A model generated the notes under the pieces. It was not told the origin of the DNA. It made no database searches and saw only the letters and a list, made by a program, of their open reading frames with translations. From positions 434,001 through 498,000 of the forward strand of contig NZ_JACBAZ010000003.1 in NCBI RefSeq assembly GCF_013391475.1: a stretch of 64,000 nt of DNA. Reading direction: 5' to 3'. Positions 12,001 through 18,325 of this stretch are shown piece after piece; the first letter of the stretch is position 1, and each line of letters opens with the position of its first letter. The DNA comes from Oceaniferula marina (GTDB lineage Bacteria > Verrucomicrobiota > Verrucomicrobiia > Verrucomicrobiales > Akkermansiaceae). The translations under genes were made by a program, and so were the position numbers.

Positions 12001-13805
12001 TCACCAATCGGCAGACTGCGGGAGACTTCCTGGTTCGTGGTATTAAAGCGGACTTGTAAACGTGCACCTGCCGCAAAAGCGGAGCCAGCTTGCACCTCCG
12101 CCGTGCCATACAACTCACCCGCGACACCATTGATATTCCCCAAAAGAACACCACTCGCGTCCGTGACCGAGGCCGCATCCGTCACCAGGGACAGCGCATC
12201 AAAAGCAACGAGAAATTCCATCCCGCCACCATCCACCGCTTCGGCAAAGAAAGTAAACTTGCTCTGACCGATATTCGATTGGATCGCAACCGCCACACTG
12301 TCAGGGGTGCTGACCTGGAATTGGCGCTGACCGTCGACCGATGCATAACTGACATCCACTGCGGCATGACTGACATCAAAGCCAACCAAATCAGCATTGA
12401 GAATACCTGAAAGTGTCACGGCAGTGTTGCCCGTTGAATCGATGGTCAAAGCTCCATCCACATCGCTGACTGAAACATTCATGCGGGGGGAATCCGAGAA
12501 AACGAGCGATCCATCTTCAATGGTAATGTTGATCCCCTGCTGGTCCGCCGTGCTTAAGGCGATGGAAAAATCAAAAATCAGATCCGCCGCTTCAGTATCA
12601 AGCGAGACATCGTCACCACTGAGGGCGGCTGTTCCATCAGCCGCAGTGACACTGATCGAGGTGCTACCGGAGGAAATCACTTCATCGACCAAATCCTGCC
12701 CGGTGGTATTCCAAAGCACAGAAACCTGACCATCAAGCGCGACATCCGACCCGTAAACATTCACCTCACCCGAGGCAGAAAAAACAAACCCTTCCGTGTC
12801 CGGGTTATAAGCAAAAACACCATCCACATCGAGCAGTCGCAGCCCGGCTTCATCTCCCTGGAACAGCCCTTGATCGGTGTTGGCATCCACCAACATCGTG
12901 CCATCCGTGACACCAAAAACCAACTGATCACCATCCACATCCACCGAAAACTCGCCACTCAATTGAGTCGATCCCAGGGTGATGGTTCCAAAGAAATCCG
13001 TCACCGTCAGCAAACTAAGATCCTGGCGGTTGGCAAGGGCATCTTCGAGAATGTCATTGGTGGCTTCGTCACCGGCATTCACCATCAGATCGGCTCCATC
13101 AGCCAGAGCCACCACAGCTTGATCGCCCACGCCCACCGTCTTAAGAACATATCCGGTATCGGTCACAAAAGGAACAAGGGCTAAAGTTTCACTCAACTTT
13201 AAGCCCTCGATTTCATCAAAATCTCCTTCGCGGTCGGCAAAGGTCATAAACTGGAATTCATCACCTACCTGCGGTTCAAACCCCTCAATCAAGGAGATTT
13301 CCAGCTTTCCTCCCAAGGTCGCGGTGCCCGTCGCAATCACGCGGTCAAACTCAGCGGCCGCAGTACCGGCTAACTCAATTTGTAACAAGCCGGAGGTCTC
13401 AAAATTGTCAACCTGCACCTCACCAGGGCTGTTCCCAGGGGCAAATTCGCCTTCAATCAGTAAATCCTTGGTCGTTGTTCCTGATCCATCCAGACGCTGG
13501 GTTTCGCCAATCACGATCGTTTCATCCGAATCATTTTCGGCGTCAGAGCCAGAGGATTCTTCAGTTGCTCCCGCATCATCCCAGGAAAAAGCCTCACCTC
13601 CACCCAGGAGCGACATCTCCTCATCGTGAGGCATGAAAGTCTCCGCACTCGCCTCCACTTCCACCACATCAGCAAAGTGAACTTCCTCCAATGCGGACGA
13701 ATCAACCGCCGCCAATGGAGACAAGCCATATGACTCAGGGCCAGCGTCAACAGGTGCCGCCGATAAAAGGATTTTGGGCTCCAATTGCTCCACTCCATAC
13801 GACAT
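1..13805 (-). CDS. Giant LEPR-XLL-type repetitive surface/secreted protein (C-terminus outside window)
   Basis: One minus-strand frame stays open from 13886 to the left edge, giving at least 4,601 codons from ATG 13805. I translated long stretches by hand and found no stop. Residues 8-15 read LEPKILLS followed by AAPV, which matches the N-terminal LEPR-XLL motif known from very large repetitive proteins of Gram-negative bacteria. No Sec signal peptide is visible. Residues of about 100-250 contain an APGNSPG motif and a GD-F segment like those of autotransporter-type beta proteins. The rest is a beta-rich module of about 110-120 residues with recurring pieces: AGPYVRV, GQ-LSG-F-FEQ, VPGV and INTTG-AVNETI. 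It is rich in Asp, Thr, Ser and Gly, with very few Cys. Alternative start: GTG 13874, which would add an Arg/Lys-rich stretch (KGRRNG) before the motif, as is common in the family. Neither start has a clear ribosome site. The gene lies just downstream of a SecA/HlyD/TolC operon, so export by that system is inferred. Likely role: adhesin or cell-surface layer component. Confidence 0.85.
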   Translation of the reverse strand, partial: MSYGVEQLEPKILLSAAPVDAGPESYGLSPLAAVDSSALEEVHFADVVEVEASAETFMPHDEEMSLLGGGEAFSWDDAGATEESSGSDAENDSDETIVIGETQRLDGSGTTTKDLLIEGEFAPGNSPGEVQVDNFETSGLLQIELAGTAAAEFDRVIATGTATLGGKLEISLIEGFEPQVGDEFQFMTFADREGDFDEIEGLKLSETLALVPFVTDTGYVLKTVGVGDQAVVALADGADLMVNAGDEATNDILEDALANRQDLSLLTVTDFFGTITLGSTQLSGEFSVDVDGDQLVFGVTDGTMLVDANTDQGLFQGDEAGLRLLDVDGVFAYNPDTEGFVFSASGEVNVYGSDVALDGQVSVLWNTTGQDLVDEVISSGSTSISVTAADGTAALSGDDVSLDTEAADLIFDFSIALSTADQQGINITIEDGSLVFSDSPRMNVSVSDVDGALTIDSTGNTAVTLSGILNADLVGFDVSHAAVDVSYASVDGQRQFQVSTPDSVAVAIQSNIGQSKFTFFAEAVDGGGMEFLVAFDALSLVTDAASVTDASGVLLGNINGVAGELYGTAEVQAGSAFAAGARLQVRFNTTNQEVSRSLPIGDGEMTLNFGPTEALQDFFEVTAISAFFELGDRIQYRGPISFSSESLRIDGVDYDVNVIADNNVEFFLGVDPLIPGVWGLDLDASGLYVANATVVIIHFTQTDDYTVVVNGDFAAQNLGSVSVSGTGRLELNQSGLVIDTVLERNGNPADGTRLYFPTGSSELTVDFGALNLEIDNQTISGAARVTADTDSLNVAFNQVQASFAVGSGYLGLRDGVGNITFANDAVFGGVTGSIISSGFTDFTFAGTLSAEFNSGDSAVASTTGIRSVDLPAGPFVRLSGYDLTISTQGESITGDFIFETGSIDQTTGVVSSGTGQAGDEQVLIGLADKVRLSTHGLDAGQMDLSGVAVISESFLATQLAGAFLYTENDIRVEGELQLDVNTRATDVTVTSPRDGANTVITSGPQFRLQSGHFVIDLRAAQLEGSFALSTSLVDAQPLLNFEFQNLTINFGGLPGEPLVQMSLPTGSFGISNSGVFGDLSGLSVVGGSLDLSGLLDFQFNTMAVDFGGISAGDFSLSGPNLDLTLGTLDFSGAIDFSLIKSDLVDYFDGIGLPDAPQFEGLEIGFTNVDLSLPGGVGNVAGVAGGLVLRRSGFAGQLSGSVAINTPDLNLAGSSTLKINTFDQAIFSTLEIADQSVTLDVPSGPYFSIDFEDTAFTMLGASLTGDLSLVLSSGLTSEGVDELLIAASDINIQANLGTGSYELTNLSGVLFVDSLGVAASFSGGMVINGIPNVSFAINGADVEFNTRGQALTKVFQNNQYTFRASDYFEIDVAGATATLANNTVSGNFLFSFDPSSGLNTGEFVGAVTDGQLALGPNAEASLSHGVGGLILNDTGLAVSFSGDLALNLPDISASGQFIAEVNTTSAAVNRTISAGGESFTLDLAAGSLVAIAGLNSSLMVGDQSLSGNFIIESRANGDLMIVADDISTTISDGTTDFLQIDDGAGAIFASTQGAAFDLSGSLSVLVPNVAASGHFRVVVNTMPGAINETISLRDVTRSIQIRAGPVVQVIGVNSNLIVAGQTLTGTFDFQANNQGGMTLTASGVNLTLSANGLPLVSVTGASGDFQLDASGLDGAIVVGSVNFTVPGVTISSSTVSVEINTKPVAIHRSAQLDGSSVTLEMPSGPFVRVSALDATVLFSGLTVAGNAAELSGNFFFEQSDDLLILAASEVTAAVEVNGSGASMTDGEGAFVIRDTGLAGVLKGSLALAVPGLNAGAELFLRINNTGAAVDETITLGANELEIVFSTSEGDVFTVVLSDASLTIANLIYVEGSFSFTSNGNREVVGATGVEIFIGEGPRSLDDGSANPLARGFLLSDATFAVVKYTDAGVVSYALQATGNVEVIGIDGLSLGGTVTLRYNSFQEAINESVSTGDATAPVVMGNSETASISGDAFFEIAGANLALGVAGQAIAANINISRYRSNDREVFRASLADGSASFTSGGTDLLTLSNLRGDLFLFDDGLAMQASGDLAFGVASVSASGSYSLQINTTGNQINETFNVGNVTRGVEIAAGPYLRISGIDTQLTVEGQSISGTFLFEQNAAGDVIATATEVNAIFGDGALALSDAEGIIAINAAGLAANISGHIAINVPDVAITAALDLKINTRATAVNETVEINGVEKALQIRAGPTFALEASQVSVDIAGQTLTTDLIIEQTNTGLTLLSFSHTSLNINASGRTLASVLDASGDFELSQAGLAGRLTINTLQFDLPGLFFNVGTAELQVNTRTTEATVAGVTFPAGPFLRIALLSTTVELGNLEVGGVPARLSGHFFFEQVGGITRIAAADVSAAIEVNGSGANLENGRGALLITSTGTAGVIEGDLAASLPGVSAGATLILQFNNTGGAVDETITLGPDSIQLEYDAGQGNFFSVALANFSITIADIITVEGSLTFTSSNGREIAAGTGLSVFVGDGPATLEDGSNNPLARGFLLSNAKVGLIKLGDTYAVVASGQVQVIGVSHLDLSGELTIRLNQFGEAVSQTLPVTGTSETVVIDFNSSEVTNGGEVFYEITASDILIDAYGQSMTADLAMRRISLNRNGSTENAFYLGLSDLSAVFSDGSNELVSLTNGNGDLLVFTDGLAAQFDGQLDLSVPQVSATGNFSLVINTTGTAVDQAFTIAGNSRSLVVEAGPFVRIVGQGVALVIDGQTLSGSFGFEQNAAGEVLVQLTDIRAAFSDGGSDILVFEHGNGVMLLTAEGAAADVAGDLILNLPDVSASGSFRFLINTTTTAVDRTINLTGTEQSLKVAAGSLIQVVGRDVSLNVLGNQISGSIGFQQAADGRVLGQLSNARLTFNNGSRDILVLDHGNGALVATTAGLAFEFGGDLTLDLPDVSVTGSFTVAANTSTAAVNETVNLTGTPQTLNLPAGQYVRVSGSDVALVISGQSLNGNFTFERSNDGTVIVAASDVSLALGNDFVTISNGVGALALFDDGIAGGIDGDVALNVPGVSTSSSFGIRINTTIRAINEVVVVNSTPVALSVPQGRFLRVEANNAQIEIAEQSLSGNFFFEQRADNSVRFAASDVEINIGSGVVTVSGGAGDFEINQDGIVGGLSIQTFSFNVPGVTLGTGEVRVELNTRAQEVTGEFNFGTGPETMTLPGGPYVRVALLDTSLTLGGLSVGGSAASLSGDFFFDQAGGVTRLAMSNVSAAVEVDGSGATLTNGGGALVILPAGVAGVVQGEVDVALPGIDAGATIFIRINNTGSTVDEIVRLGAREITVSFGVGEETLFQVTLDGLSLNIADVITIEGSFSFVSRGDLQVAAGQNVTIFIGEGPAFLADGTLNSEARGILIDQAVVGIVKLNDAAGTLYAVSATGRVQVVGLPEITLEGTVTVRINQLDQAVDQTIVFPGETENVDVVFSAAEVATVTAPFIEIEALGVLIDVSGQSISGDLAIGRYKDANDADIVRLSLANGRAAFGSDTEEILILENAEGDILLLTDGVGLAVTGQLRFEVPHVSTSADFTLEVNTTTAPINESYTAFGQSRSLVLPVGPFLYIAGDNVAVNIADQTLTGNFSFAQHADGSVQVTATQVDITLTANGSNVVVVDNAAGDFEITTDGIAGALAISSIAVTIPNVTFTVGETYLQLNTRSVAVSRDIDLGSGLETVDFPAGPFVRVAVLDVTLALTGLSSSGSPAAISGSFFFDQVGTVTRVAATNVTASVDINGSGGSLIDGEGAIIITDTGVAASISGTLQASVPGLDAGGTLILRFNNTGAAVNEEIEIGADRIKVIFTDSEGNFFGVALVGATLNIGDIVTIEGNVSFVDNAGRQVAAGTELTLFIGEGPAKLENGDINPFARGLLINNATLGLVKLDGPSGPLYALEANGDVQVIGIADLTLQGTIRVRVNTFNEAVTETIGIPGTEQSVTVNFDASQVAGINGPYALIEAVGITLQVAGQSMVADLSVNRYRSDRNNTPANSTDDIEVLRLSLRNVNASFGSLTENYVTLSGGTGDFLVLPEGLAAEVQGTITVDVPNVSATGNFSLLINTTGEAIAESYDVFGVSQTMTLPVGPYFQIAGTGVELTIAGQQLGGDFTFEQNADGSVRVDVENAFLDLKSEGVTIISVTDGFGTFLIDGTGVAGGISVGTFTLDVEGVTFTTDKVTVQVNTRAVTVTDEFILGAEGAQTLTLPAGPYIRVEILNASLTIDALPGASLSGNFAFDQAGGITRLALSQVTAEVTVNGEGARLIDGAGALVITANGLAGTVQGSLNVALGGLEAGGDLYLRMNNTGGAIDQTITLGTDTFQINFSAAEGMVFSVALANASLNIADLVLIQGSFSFTSRGNYQIAGGTDLLIFIGEGVPQLADGSFNPNARGLLITGATIGLIKVDSPSGSLYALEASGTISVLGIADLDLSGEISIRLNTITGDILPSINESISIPGLDAPININFSGADVPSIGDGLFFEIAAPNISFEIAGLSISADLNFSRPSVDLGGGISELAIGISLSNVSTSIGDGLLTLDNGFGDILILSGGIAANIGGTVGVNVPGLTLGGAFELQINTSGVDLDV
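515..8400 (-). repeat. Long super-repeats inside the giant gene
   Basis: A distinctive module encoding IGEGP, then NP-ARG, then a segment ending in ALEASG recurs at least five times. Copies begin near 515, 2063, 3594, 6177 and 8010. Spacing is about 1,550, 1,530, 2,580 and 1,830 bases, so the blocks between copies hold different numbers of the basic 110-120 residue module. Copies are diverged at the DNA level but clearly the same in protein sequence. This is direct observation; growth by duplication and unequal crossover is inference. Confidence 0.8.
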
Positions 13806-13911
13806 CACAGCGCTACCAGAAACGCCATTACGACGTCCTTTGCTAACAATGTCAGTTGGGGGTAAACTAATCACGGAACCCGGGCATCAGATCATAACAA
13901 ATAACAAGTGG

Positions 13912-14033
13912 CAATAATTATTGTGAGTAAAGTGTGAATAACATTTAAGAAATGTAAATAACATCAGCTCCAACCAGCATAAAATCAACACGTTAGGGCG
14001 CTCTGTGAATAACTTCTGAGTAACTGTGAATAA
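13912..14033. promoter_or_regulatory. Helically phased TGTGAATAA array upstream of the giant gene
   Basis: Six copies or near-copies of TGTGAATAA lie in one orientation: exact at 13933, 14004 and 14025; one mismatch at 13922 (TGTGAGTAA) and 13953 (TGTAAATAA); two mismatches at 14015 (TCTGAGTAA). Intervals are 11, 20, 51, 11 and 10 bases, all close to multiples of one helical turn, so a protein could bind them along one face of the DNA. A perfect 12-base palindrome (CAATAATTATTG, 13912-13923) abuts the first copy. The region is AT-rich and lies 117-228 bases upstream of ATG 13805. The complement TTATTCACA also fits the DnaA-box consensus TTATNCACA, so DnaA binding is an alternative. The flanks (13890-13911 and 14034-14157) hold no recognisable gene. 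Confidence 0.55.
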
Positions 14034-14157
14034 GTGACAGTATACTTTACACCCTATCATTTTTCGTTCATGAACAGGACGATCCGCGATCCATTTGCGA
14101 TCATGGAATAGTCGTGGTTAGACAATTTTCACTTCTACCAAAATCTAACCTCACCCA

Positions 14158-16140
14158 TTAATCACGAGCAAAGCCTAGCGACATTCGCTGCTGCCGGTCG
14201 TTTTCGCTCACCTGTTTCCTCCGGAAAGCCGCCAATTTTTCTGCGCGACGTTGAACATAAATCAAAGCGAGATGGCAACACCTTGGAAGTTTCATCCGAC
14301 CGGTTTCCTGATCAGCCGGCGCTTGCATCAAACGCTGGACCCATTTGGGTAAAAAGGTCTCAAACAAGGTGTCATCCATGGCGTAATGGCGACTTACAGA
14401 TCCGGGGTCACCTTGTCGGCCCGAACGTCCGAACAACTGACGATCAACCCGCCTGGCTTCATGAGGCTCAGTGGCAATGACGTGGAGGCCTCCGATTTTT
14501 TCCACTCCATATCCCAATTCAATATCGGTTCCCCGCCCGGCCATGTTGGTCGCAATGGTGACACGCCCGCGACCTCCGGCTTTGGCAACAATCCCAGACT
14601 CCTGAGAAATACGTGTCGCGTTCAGAATGACATGATCAATCTCCCTCAAACTAAGTTTGCGCCCCAAGCGCTCACTGGATGTTACCGTTCTGGTTCCCAC
14701 CAACACCGGTTGACCCGCTTCGTGACAACGAATGATTTCCTTGAGCAAGGCGTCTTCCTTATCCGATTCCGTCAGATAAAAACATGGAGCTTTCCGAGTC
14801 GCTATGTTGGGTAAATGCCTGGGAATACGAATCGTCGGGATCCCATAGGTAACCCAAATTTCATCCGCAATTTCCCGTGCGGTTCCGGTGGCCCCCGACA
14901 GCCGACGGTACTTTTTGAAAAACGTCTGAAAGGAAATTTGGGCAATCGTGGTACTCGGGTGGGTGACTTCCACGCCCTCTTTTGCCTCCATGATCTGATG
15001 CAGGCCGAGTTTCCATGAGCGGTCCGGCATCGGGCGTCCCGTACTCTCGTCCACGATCACCACTTTGCCATCCTCAATAATGTACTGGGTCCCCAACACA
15101 AAAAATTCACGGGCTTCAAGCGCCAGTAAGATCATCTGCTTCCGCCGCTGTGGACAGCGCCATAGCGGCACATCCGGAAAATCATCCTGATCCAGTGCTT
15201 TCTCTTCACCGTCCGCGGTCAAGGTAACCTCCCGGCGACCCCGAACCACCTCGTAATCACTTTCTTCACGTAAAAATTCAGCGATCCGCCACGCAGCGAC
15301 GCAAGCGCCCTGCAATTCTTCAGATTCGATTTTCTGACTGATCAACAACGGCGTCACCGCCTCATCAATCAAGCCGTTGTCCGCTTCATCGATCAATGCC
15401 CGAAACAGGCCCCTCTGGGTCAAACGGACACCACTGCCCGGCGCATTGACAAATTTTCGCATATGCTGCCGTTCGCCTGAACGCTCCCACTCACCGAGTT
15501 GGAGACGGTCACGCAGGTAATCCGCCGCCACCTCCTTGGCCGTGGTGTAGGTGATATGAGCCTGATAACCAAGCCGTCGTTGATCGGGGGGAGTCTCTCC
15601 GGTCACCGCTGCCACAGAAATCCCCAAACGAAGGTAAAACCGCTGCATCGTCCGGGCATCACGCTCAGCCAGATAATCATTGGCCGTCACCACATGCACC
15701 GGTTCTCCTTTCCAGGATTCAAACGCCGCCGCCAGCGCGATCGATAAGGTTTTTCCCTCACCGGTATCAATTTCAGCCAGATACCCGTGAATGAGGGCCA
15801 GGGCCGAGAGCATCTGTACCGGGTAGGGAGTTAATCCCAGCTCACGTCTGGCAATTTCACAAATCAGCGCCAGTGCCTCCGCATCCGGAGCATCAGCATG
15901 AGTTACATCCAAATGGGTATCATTCACCCTCCGGTTGAGCTCCCCGTTACTCAGCTCTTCCAGGTTTTCCCGCAAGATGACCGCACGATCAACAATCGAC
16001 CACCAGGGACGCAAAATCGACTTCCTCCGCTTCCATTTCCCCAGCGTACGCTTGGCCAGATAATCCAAGCCTTTGAGGTCAGGACTGGCTTTTTGTTGAA
16101 AGAAGGATCTTTCAAACCGGCTGGGGGCATCAATCGGCAT
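14158..16140 (-). CDS. Compact SecA-family motor ATPase (accessory SecA-like)
   Basis: A 660-residue SecA homologue. Walker A is GEGKT at 127-131; Walker B is DEAD at 251-254 in ALIDEADNGLIDEA, where classical SecA has DEVDS. The second RecA-like half has SGATGTA at 415-421, TNMAGRGTDIELG at 531-543 and GRSGRQGDPG at 571-580. It ends about 80 residues after the last motif, so most of the helical wing/scaffold region and the C-terminal zinc-binding tail of housekeeping SecA (about 850-900 residues) are missing. ATG 16140 is 9 bases from the upstream M50 gene, so it is the last gene of a tight operon with HlyD and TolC proteins. The established family role is to push polypeptides across the inner membrane with ATP. 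The inference here is that it powers export of the adjacent giant protein, because no ABC ATPase is in the operon. Confidence 0.85.
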   Translation of the reverse strand: MPIDAPSRFERSFFQQKASPDLKGLDYLAKRTLGKWKRRKSILRPWWSIVDRAVILRENLEELSNGELNRRVNDTHLDVTHADAPDAEALALICEIARRELGLTPYPVQMLSALALIHGYLAEIDTGEGKTLSIALAAAFESWKGEPVHVVTANDYLAERDARTMQRFYLRLGISVAAVTGETPPDQRRLGYQAHITYTTAKEVAADYLRDRLQLGEWERSGERQHMRKFVNAPGSGVRLTQRGLFRALIDEADNGLIDEAVTPLLISQKIESEELQGACVAAWRIAEFLREESDYEVVRGRREVTLTADGEEKALDQDDFPDVPLWRCPQRRKQMILLALEAREFFVLGTQYIIEDGKVVIVDESTGRPMPDRSWKLGLHQIMEAKEGVEVTHPSTTIAQISFQTFFKKYRRLSGATGTAREIADEIWVTYGIPTIRIPRHLPNIATRKAPCFYLTESDKEDALLKEIIRCHEAGQPVLVGTRTVTSSERLGRKLSLREIDHVILNATRISQESGIVAKAGGRGRVTIATNMAGRGTDIELGYGVEKIGGLHVIATEPHEARRVDRQLFGRSGRQGDPGSVSRHYAMDDTLFETFLPKWVQRLMQAPADQETGRMKLPRCCHLALIYVQRRAEKLAAFRRKQVSENDRQQRMSLGFARD

Positions 16141-16149
16141 ATCGGATGA

Positions 16150-18294
16150 TCAAAGTTGGTATTCCTGTTGGAAAAACTGCCGGATGGCATGAGTCCACTG
16201 GCGGAGAAGCGGGGTTTTGGGCAAAGGAAAACGAGCTACACCACGCTGGCCATGTTGAGGAGCGGACGCTTCGGTCATATTGATTTTTCCTCGGACTTGG
16301 AAATAGGTTTCGGTCGCGCTACCGCCCCCTTGCTGGTCGGGAGCCACTCCGGCGGATCCCCCGCCGGCAACCCCCAATGCGGCACTTGGCAAATCATCCT
16401 GCCCTGCAGGAATGGCTTCAATCTCAGTCAATTTCAAGGTTTCACCCTCCTGTCCGTAGATTTTCAACTCCGAATCCACGAGCGAAAACCGTCCCGCGTC
16501 ACGCTGGTGTACGACGGCCGTAAACACATAGCCCGTTTCAGCCCGCACAATACCCAGCGTCTGGCCGCGTGGTACCACAGACCCTGTCACTTCATGCAGC
16601 TGATCGGAAATCCATCGGCCGGCTATCGGAGCCCGAACTACCAGGCTCTCCAGCTGGGCATTCAACGCAGCCTGGCGTGAATCCAGCGCTTTTAGAAAGG
16701 CCTTTAACCCAGCCAGTTGGGTCCCCTGCTCACTGCGATCCTGGTGCATCAACAGCTGCGCCCGTTCACGCTCAATCCGAATCAACTCACCCTCGTGTTC
16801 CAGTTCCTGATTGGTCAACTGCACCAGAACTTGCCCAGCTTCCACCATCGTTCCGGACGGGGTGACCAGCTTTGCAATCCTGCCCGGAGAGCTGGTATAG
16901 ACATGTTGGAAATCAGCTGATTTCACAATACCTTCCGACCGAAAACTGTAAGGCATCGGGAAAAAAGCAAGAAAGGCGAACACCACCGCCAAAAAACAGG
17001 TGACAATTCCGATGGCACGCATACGTCGATTCATAAGCTTTGGACTGAAGAATAAATATTTAAATCCCTTAAAAGGGGGTAGGAAAACCCAGACAACACA
17101 AAAAATCAAAGCCAAAATCATCCCCAGAATCATGAACTGCTTGGAGACAAAGATCAGAATTCCGATCATTAATAAAAACCGGTACACCCAGCTGGCAAAA
17201 AAGTAACAGGTAAAACCAACCTGCTCCCGGCGGGATGTGGTCGGGATCGGTCCGGGGTCGATTTTGAAGATTTTTTTATTCACCCACCACCCCATCAGCG
17301 ACTGCGAACGGCCTTGCAGGTTCGGGGTTTCGAGCAAATCACAGAGGATATGGTAACCATCGAACCGCAACAGGGGGTTCAGGTTGAACAACAACGCTCC
17401 CACCGAGGCGGTGATCGCTACGTTATACGCAACACGGGTCATGATGCCATCCGCCCCTTCTGCCCATACCTTGACAGCTATCGCTGCCACAAAGAGCTCC
17501 ACAGCCATACCGGCAATCCCGACAATCACCCGTTGGTACTTGCGGGCAAAGGCATAACACGAAGAAGCATCCACATAAGGAAGTGGGTTAAACACCAAGA
17601 GCATAATCCCCATTTCAGGCACTTCCCGACCATATCGGCGGCAAGCATACGCATGACCGAATTCGTGTAACACCTTGGTGATGATCAAACTTAAATAAAG
17701 GTAGGGAAGGTTGGACCATCCCAGAATCGATCGCGAGGTGTCTGCAAATTCCGACCAGTTTTCAATCAATGCCAACGCACCCCAGATAAAAACAAGCGTC
17801 CACAATAAGGCACCCACCGGGGTAAATAACCAGGCAAAGAGTGAGAGCGTTTTGCGGAGAAACGGATCCGGATTAAACAAGCGAATCTTCAAAAACAACA
17901 AACTGGAAAAGCGTTGTTTCTGTTTCTGTTTATCCTCCCGCATTTTAGCATCCTCCAGCGCGTCAATATCCGCCGCTTGGTCACTGCGTAATAAACCCGA
18001 CTGATAGAGCTGGGATAAAAGCTGCACCACCTCACCCTGACCGGGGGCATCGTGGGGATCTATTTCCAATGCCCGTTCCCAGGCCTCTTCCACCGATGAC
18101 GCATCCTCCAGATAACAAATAAATCGATACGCAGCGGGACGCACCCGGAAAAACCGGTGCCCGAGTTTATCGCAAACCACATACCATGGCTCGCCACGAA
18201 ACATCTGGCGAATCATCTCAACACCGGGCAACAAACGAACCTGGCTACGGCTTACCCGATACCATGATTCATCAAAAACCGTCCGCTGTCTCAT
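16150..18294 (-). CDS. Winged-helix/M50 metalloprotease-like/HlyD fusion membrane protein
   Basis: About 714 residues from ATG 18294; a TTG at 18300 is in frame two codons earlier. Domains in order (numbered from the TTG): a PqqD-like winged-helix segment at about 10-110; a membrane helix near 150-180; an M50-type core with HEFGH at 212-216 in the membrane and NPLLRFDGY at 308-316, which supplies the third metal ligand (Asp) of site-2-type proteases; further membrane helices to about 450; then a lipoyl/HlyD-like region from about 455 with a long charged helix at 500-550. The architecture resembles M50 proteins in peptide export and maturation clusters. It sits between the GAF-HlyD gene (32 bases upstream) and the SecA-like gene. 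It could be the inner-membrane channel or adaptor, or a protease that trims the substrate. Zinc residues are intact, so activity is possible. Confidence 0.8.
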   Translation of the reverse strand: MRQRTVFDESWYRVSRSQVRLLPGVEMIRQMFRGEPWYVVCDKLGHRFFRVRPAAYRFICYLEDASSVEEAWERALEIDPHDAPGQGEVVQLLSQLYQSGLLRSDQAADIDALEDAKMREDKQKQKQRFSSLLFLKIRLFNPDPFLRKTLSLFAWLFTPVGALLWTLVFIWGALALIENWSEFADTSRSILGWSNLPYLYLSLIITKVLHEFGHAYACRRYGREVPEMGIMLLVFNPLPYVDASSCYAFARKYQRVIVGIAGMAVELFVAAIAVKVWAEGADGIMTRVAYNVAITASVGALLFNLNPLLRFDGYHILCDLLETPNLQGRSQSLMGWWVNKKIFKIDPGPIPTTSRREQVGFTCYFFASWVYRFLLMIGILIFVSKQFMILGMILALIFCVVWVFLPPFKGFKYLFFSPKLMNRRMRAIGIVTCFLAVVFAFLAFFPMPYSFRSEGIVKSADFQHVYTSSPGRIAKLVTPSGTMVEAGQVLVQLTNQELEHEGELIRIERERAQLLMHQDRSEQGTQLAGLKAFLKALDSRQAALNAQLESLVVRAPIAGRWISDQLHEVTGSVVPRGQTLGIVRAETGYVFTAVVHQRDAGRFSLVDSELKIYGQEGETLKLTEIEAIPAGQDDLPSAALGVAGGGSAGVAPDQQGGGSATETYFQVRGKINMTEASAPQHGQRGVARFPLPKTPLLRQWTHAIRQFFQQEYQL

Positions 18295-18325
18295 GATCAA
18301 GTCTGCTATGACGCCTCCGCTTGCG

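Noticed and set aside
85..13629. Dozens of plus-strand and other-frame open frames of 60-250 codons
   Set aside because: They are shadows of the giant minus-strand gene: low-complexity translations, no starts with ribosome sites and no family signatures.
13933..14033. Chromosome origin (three TTATTCACA matches to the DnaA consensus)
   Set aside because: No dnaA, dnaN or other replication gene nearby, and spacing by helical turns fits an operator array better; left as an alternative only.
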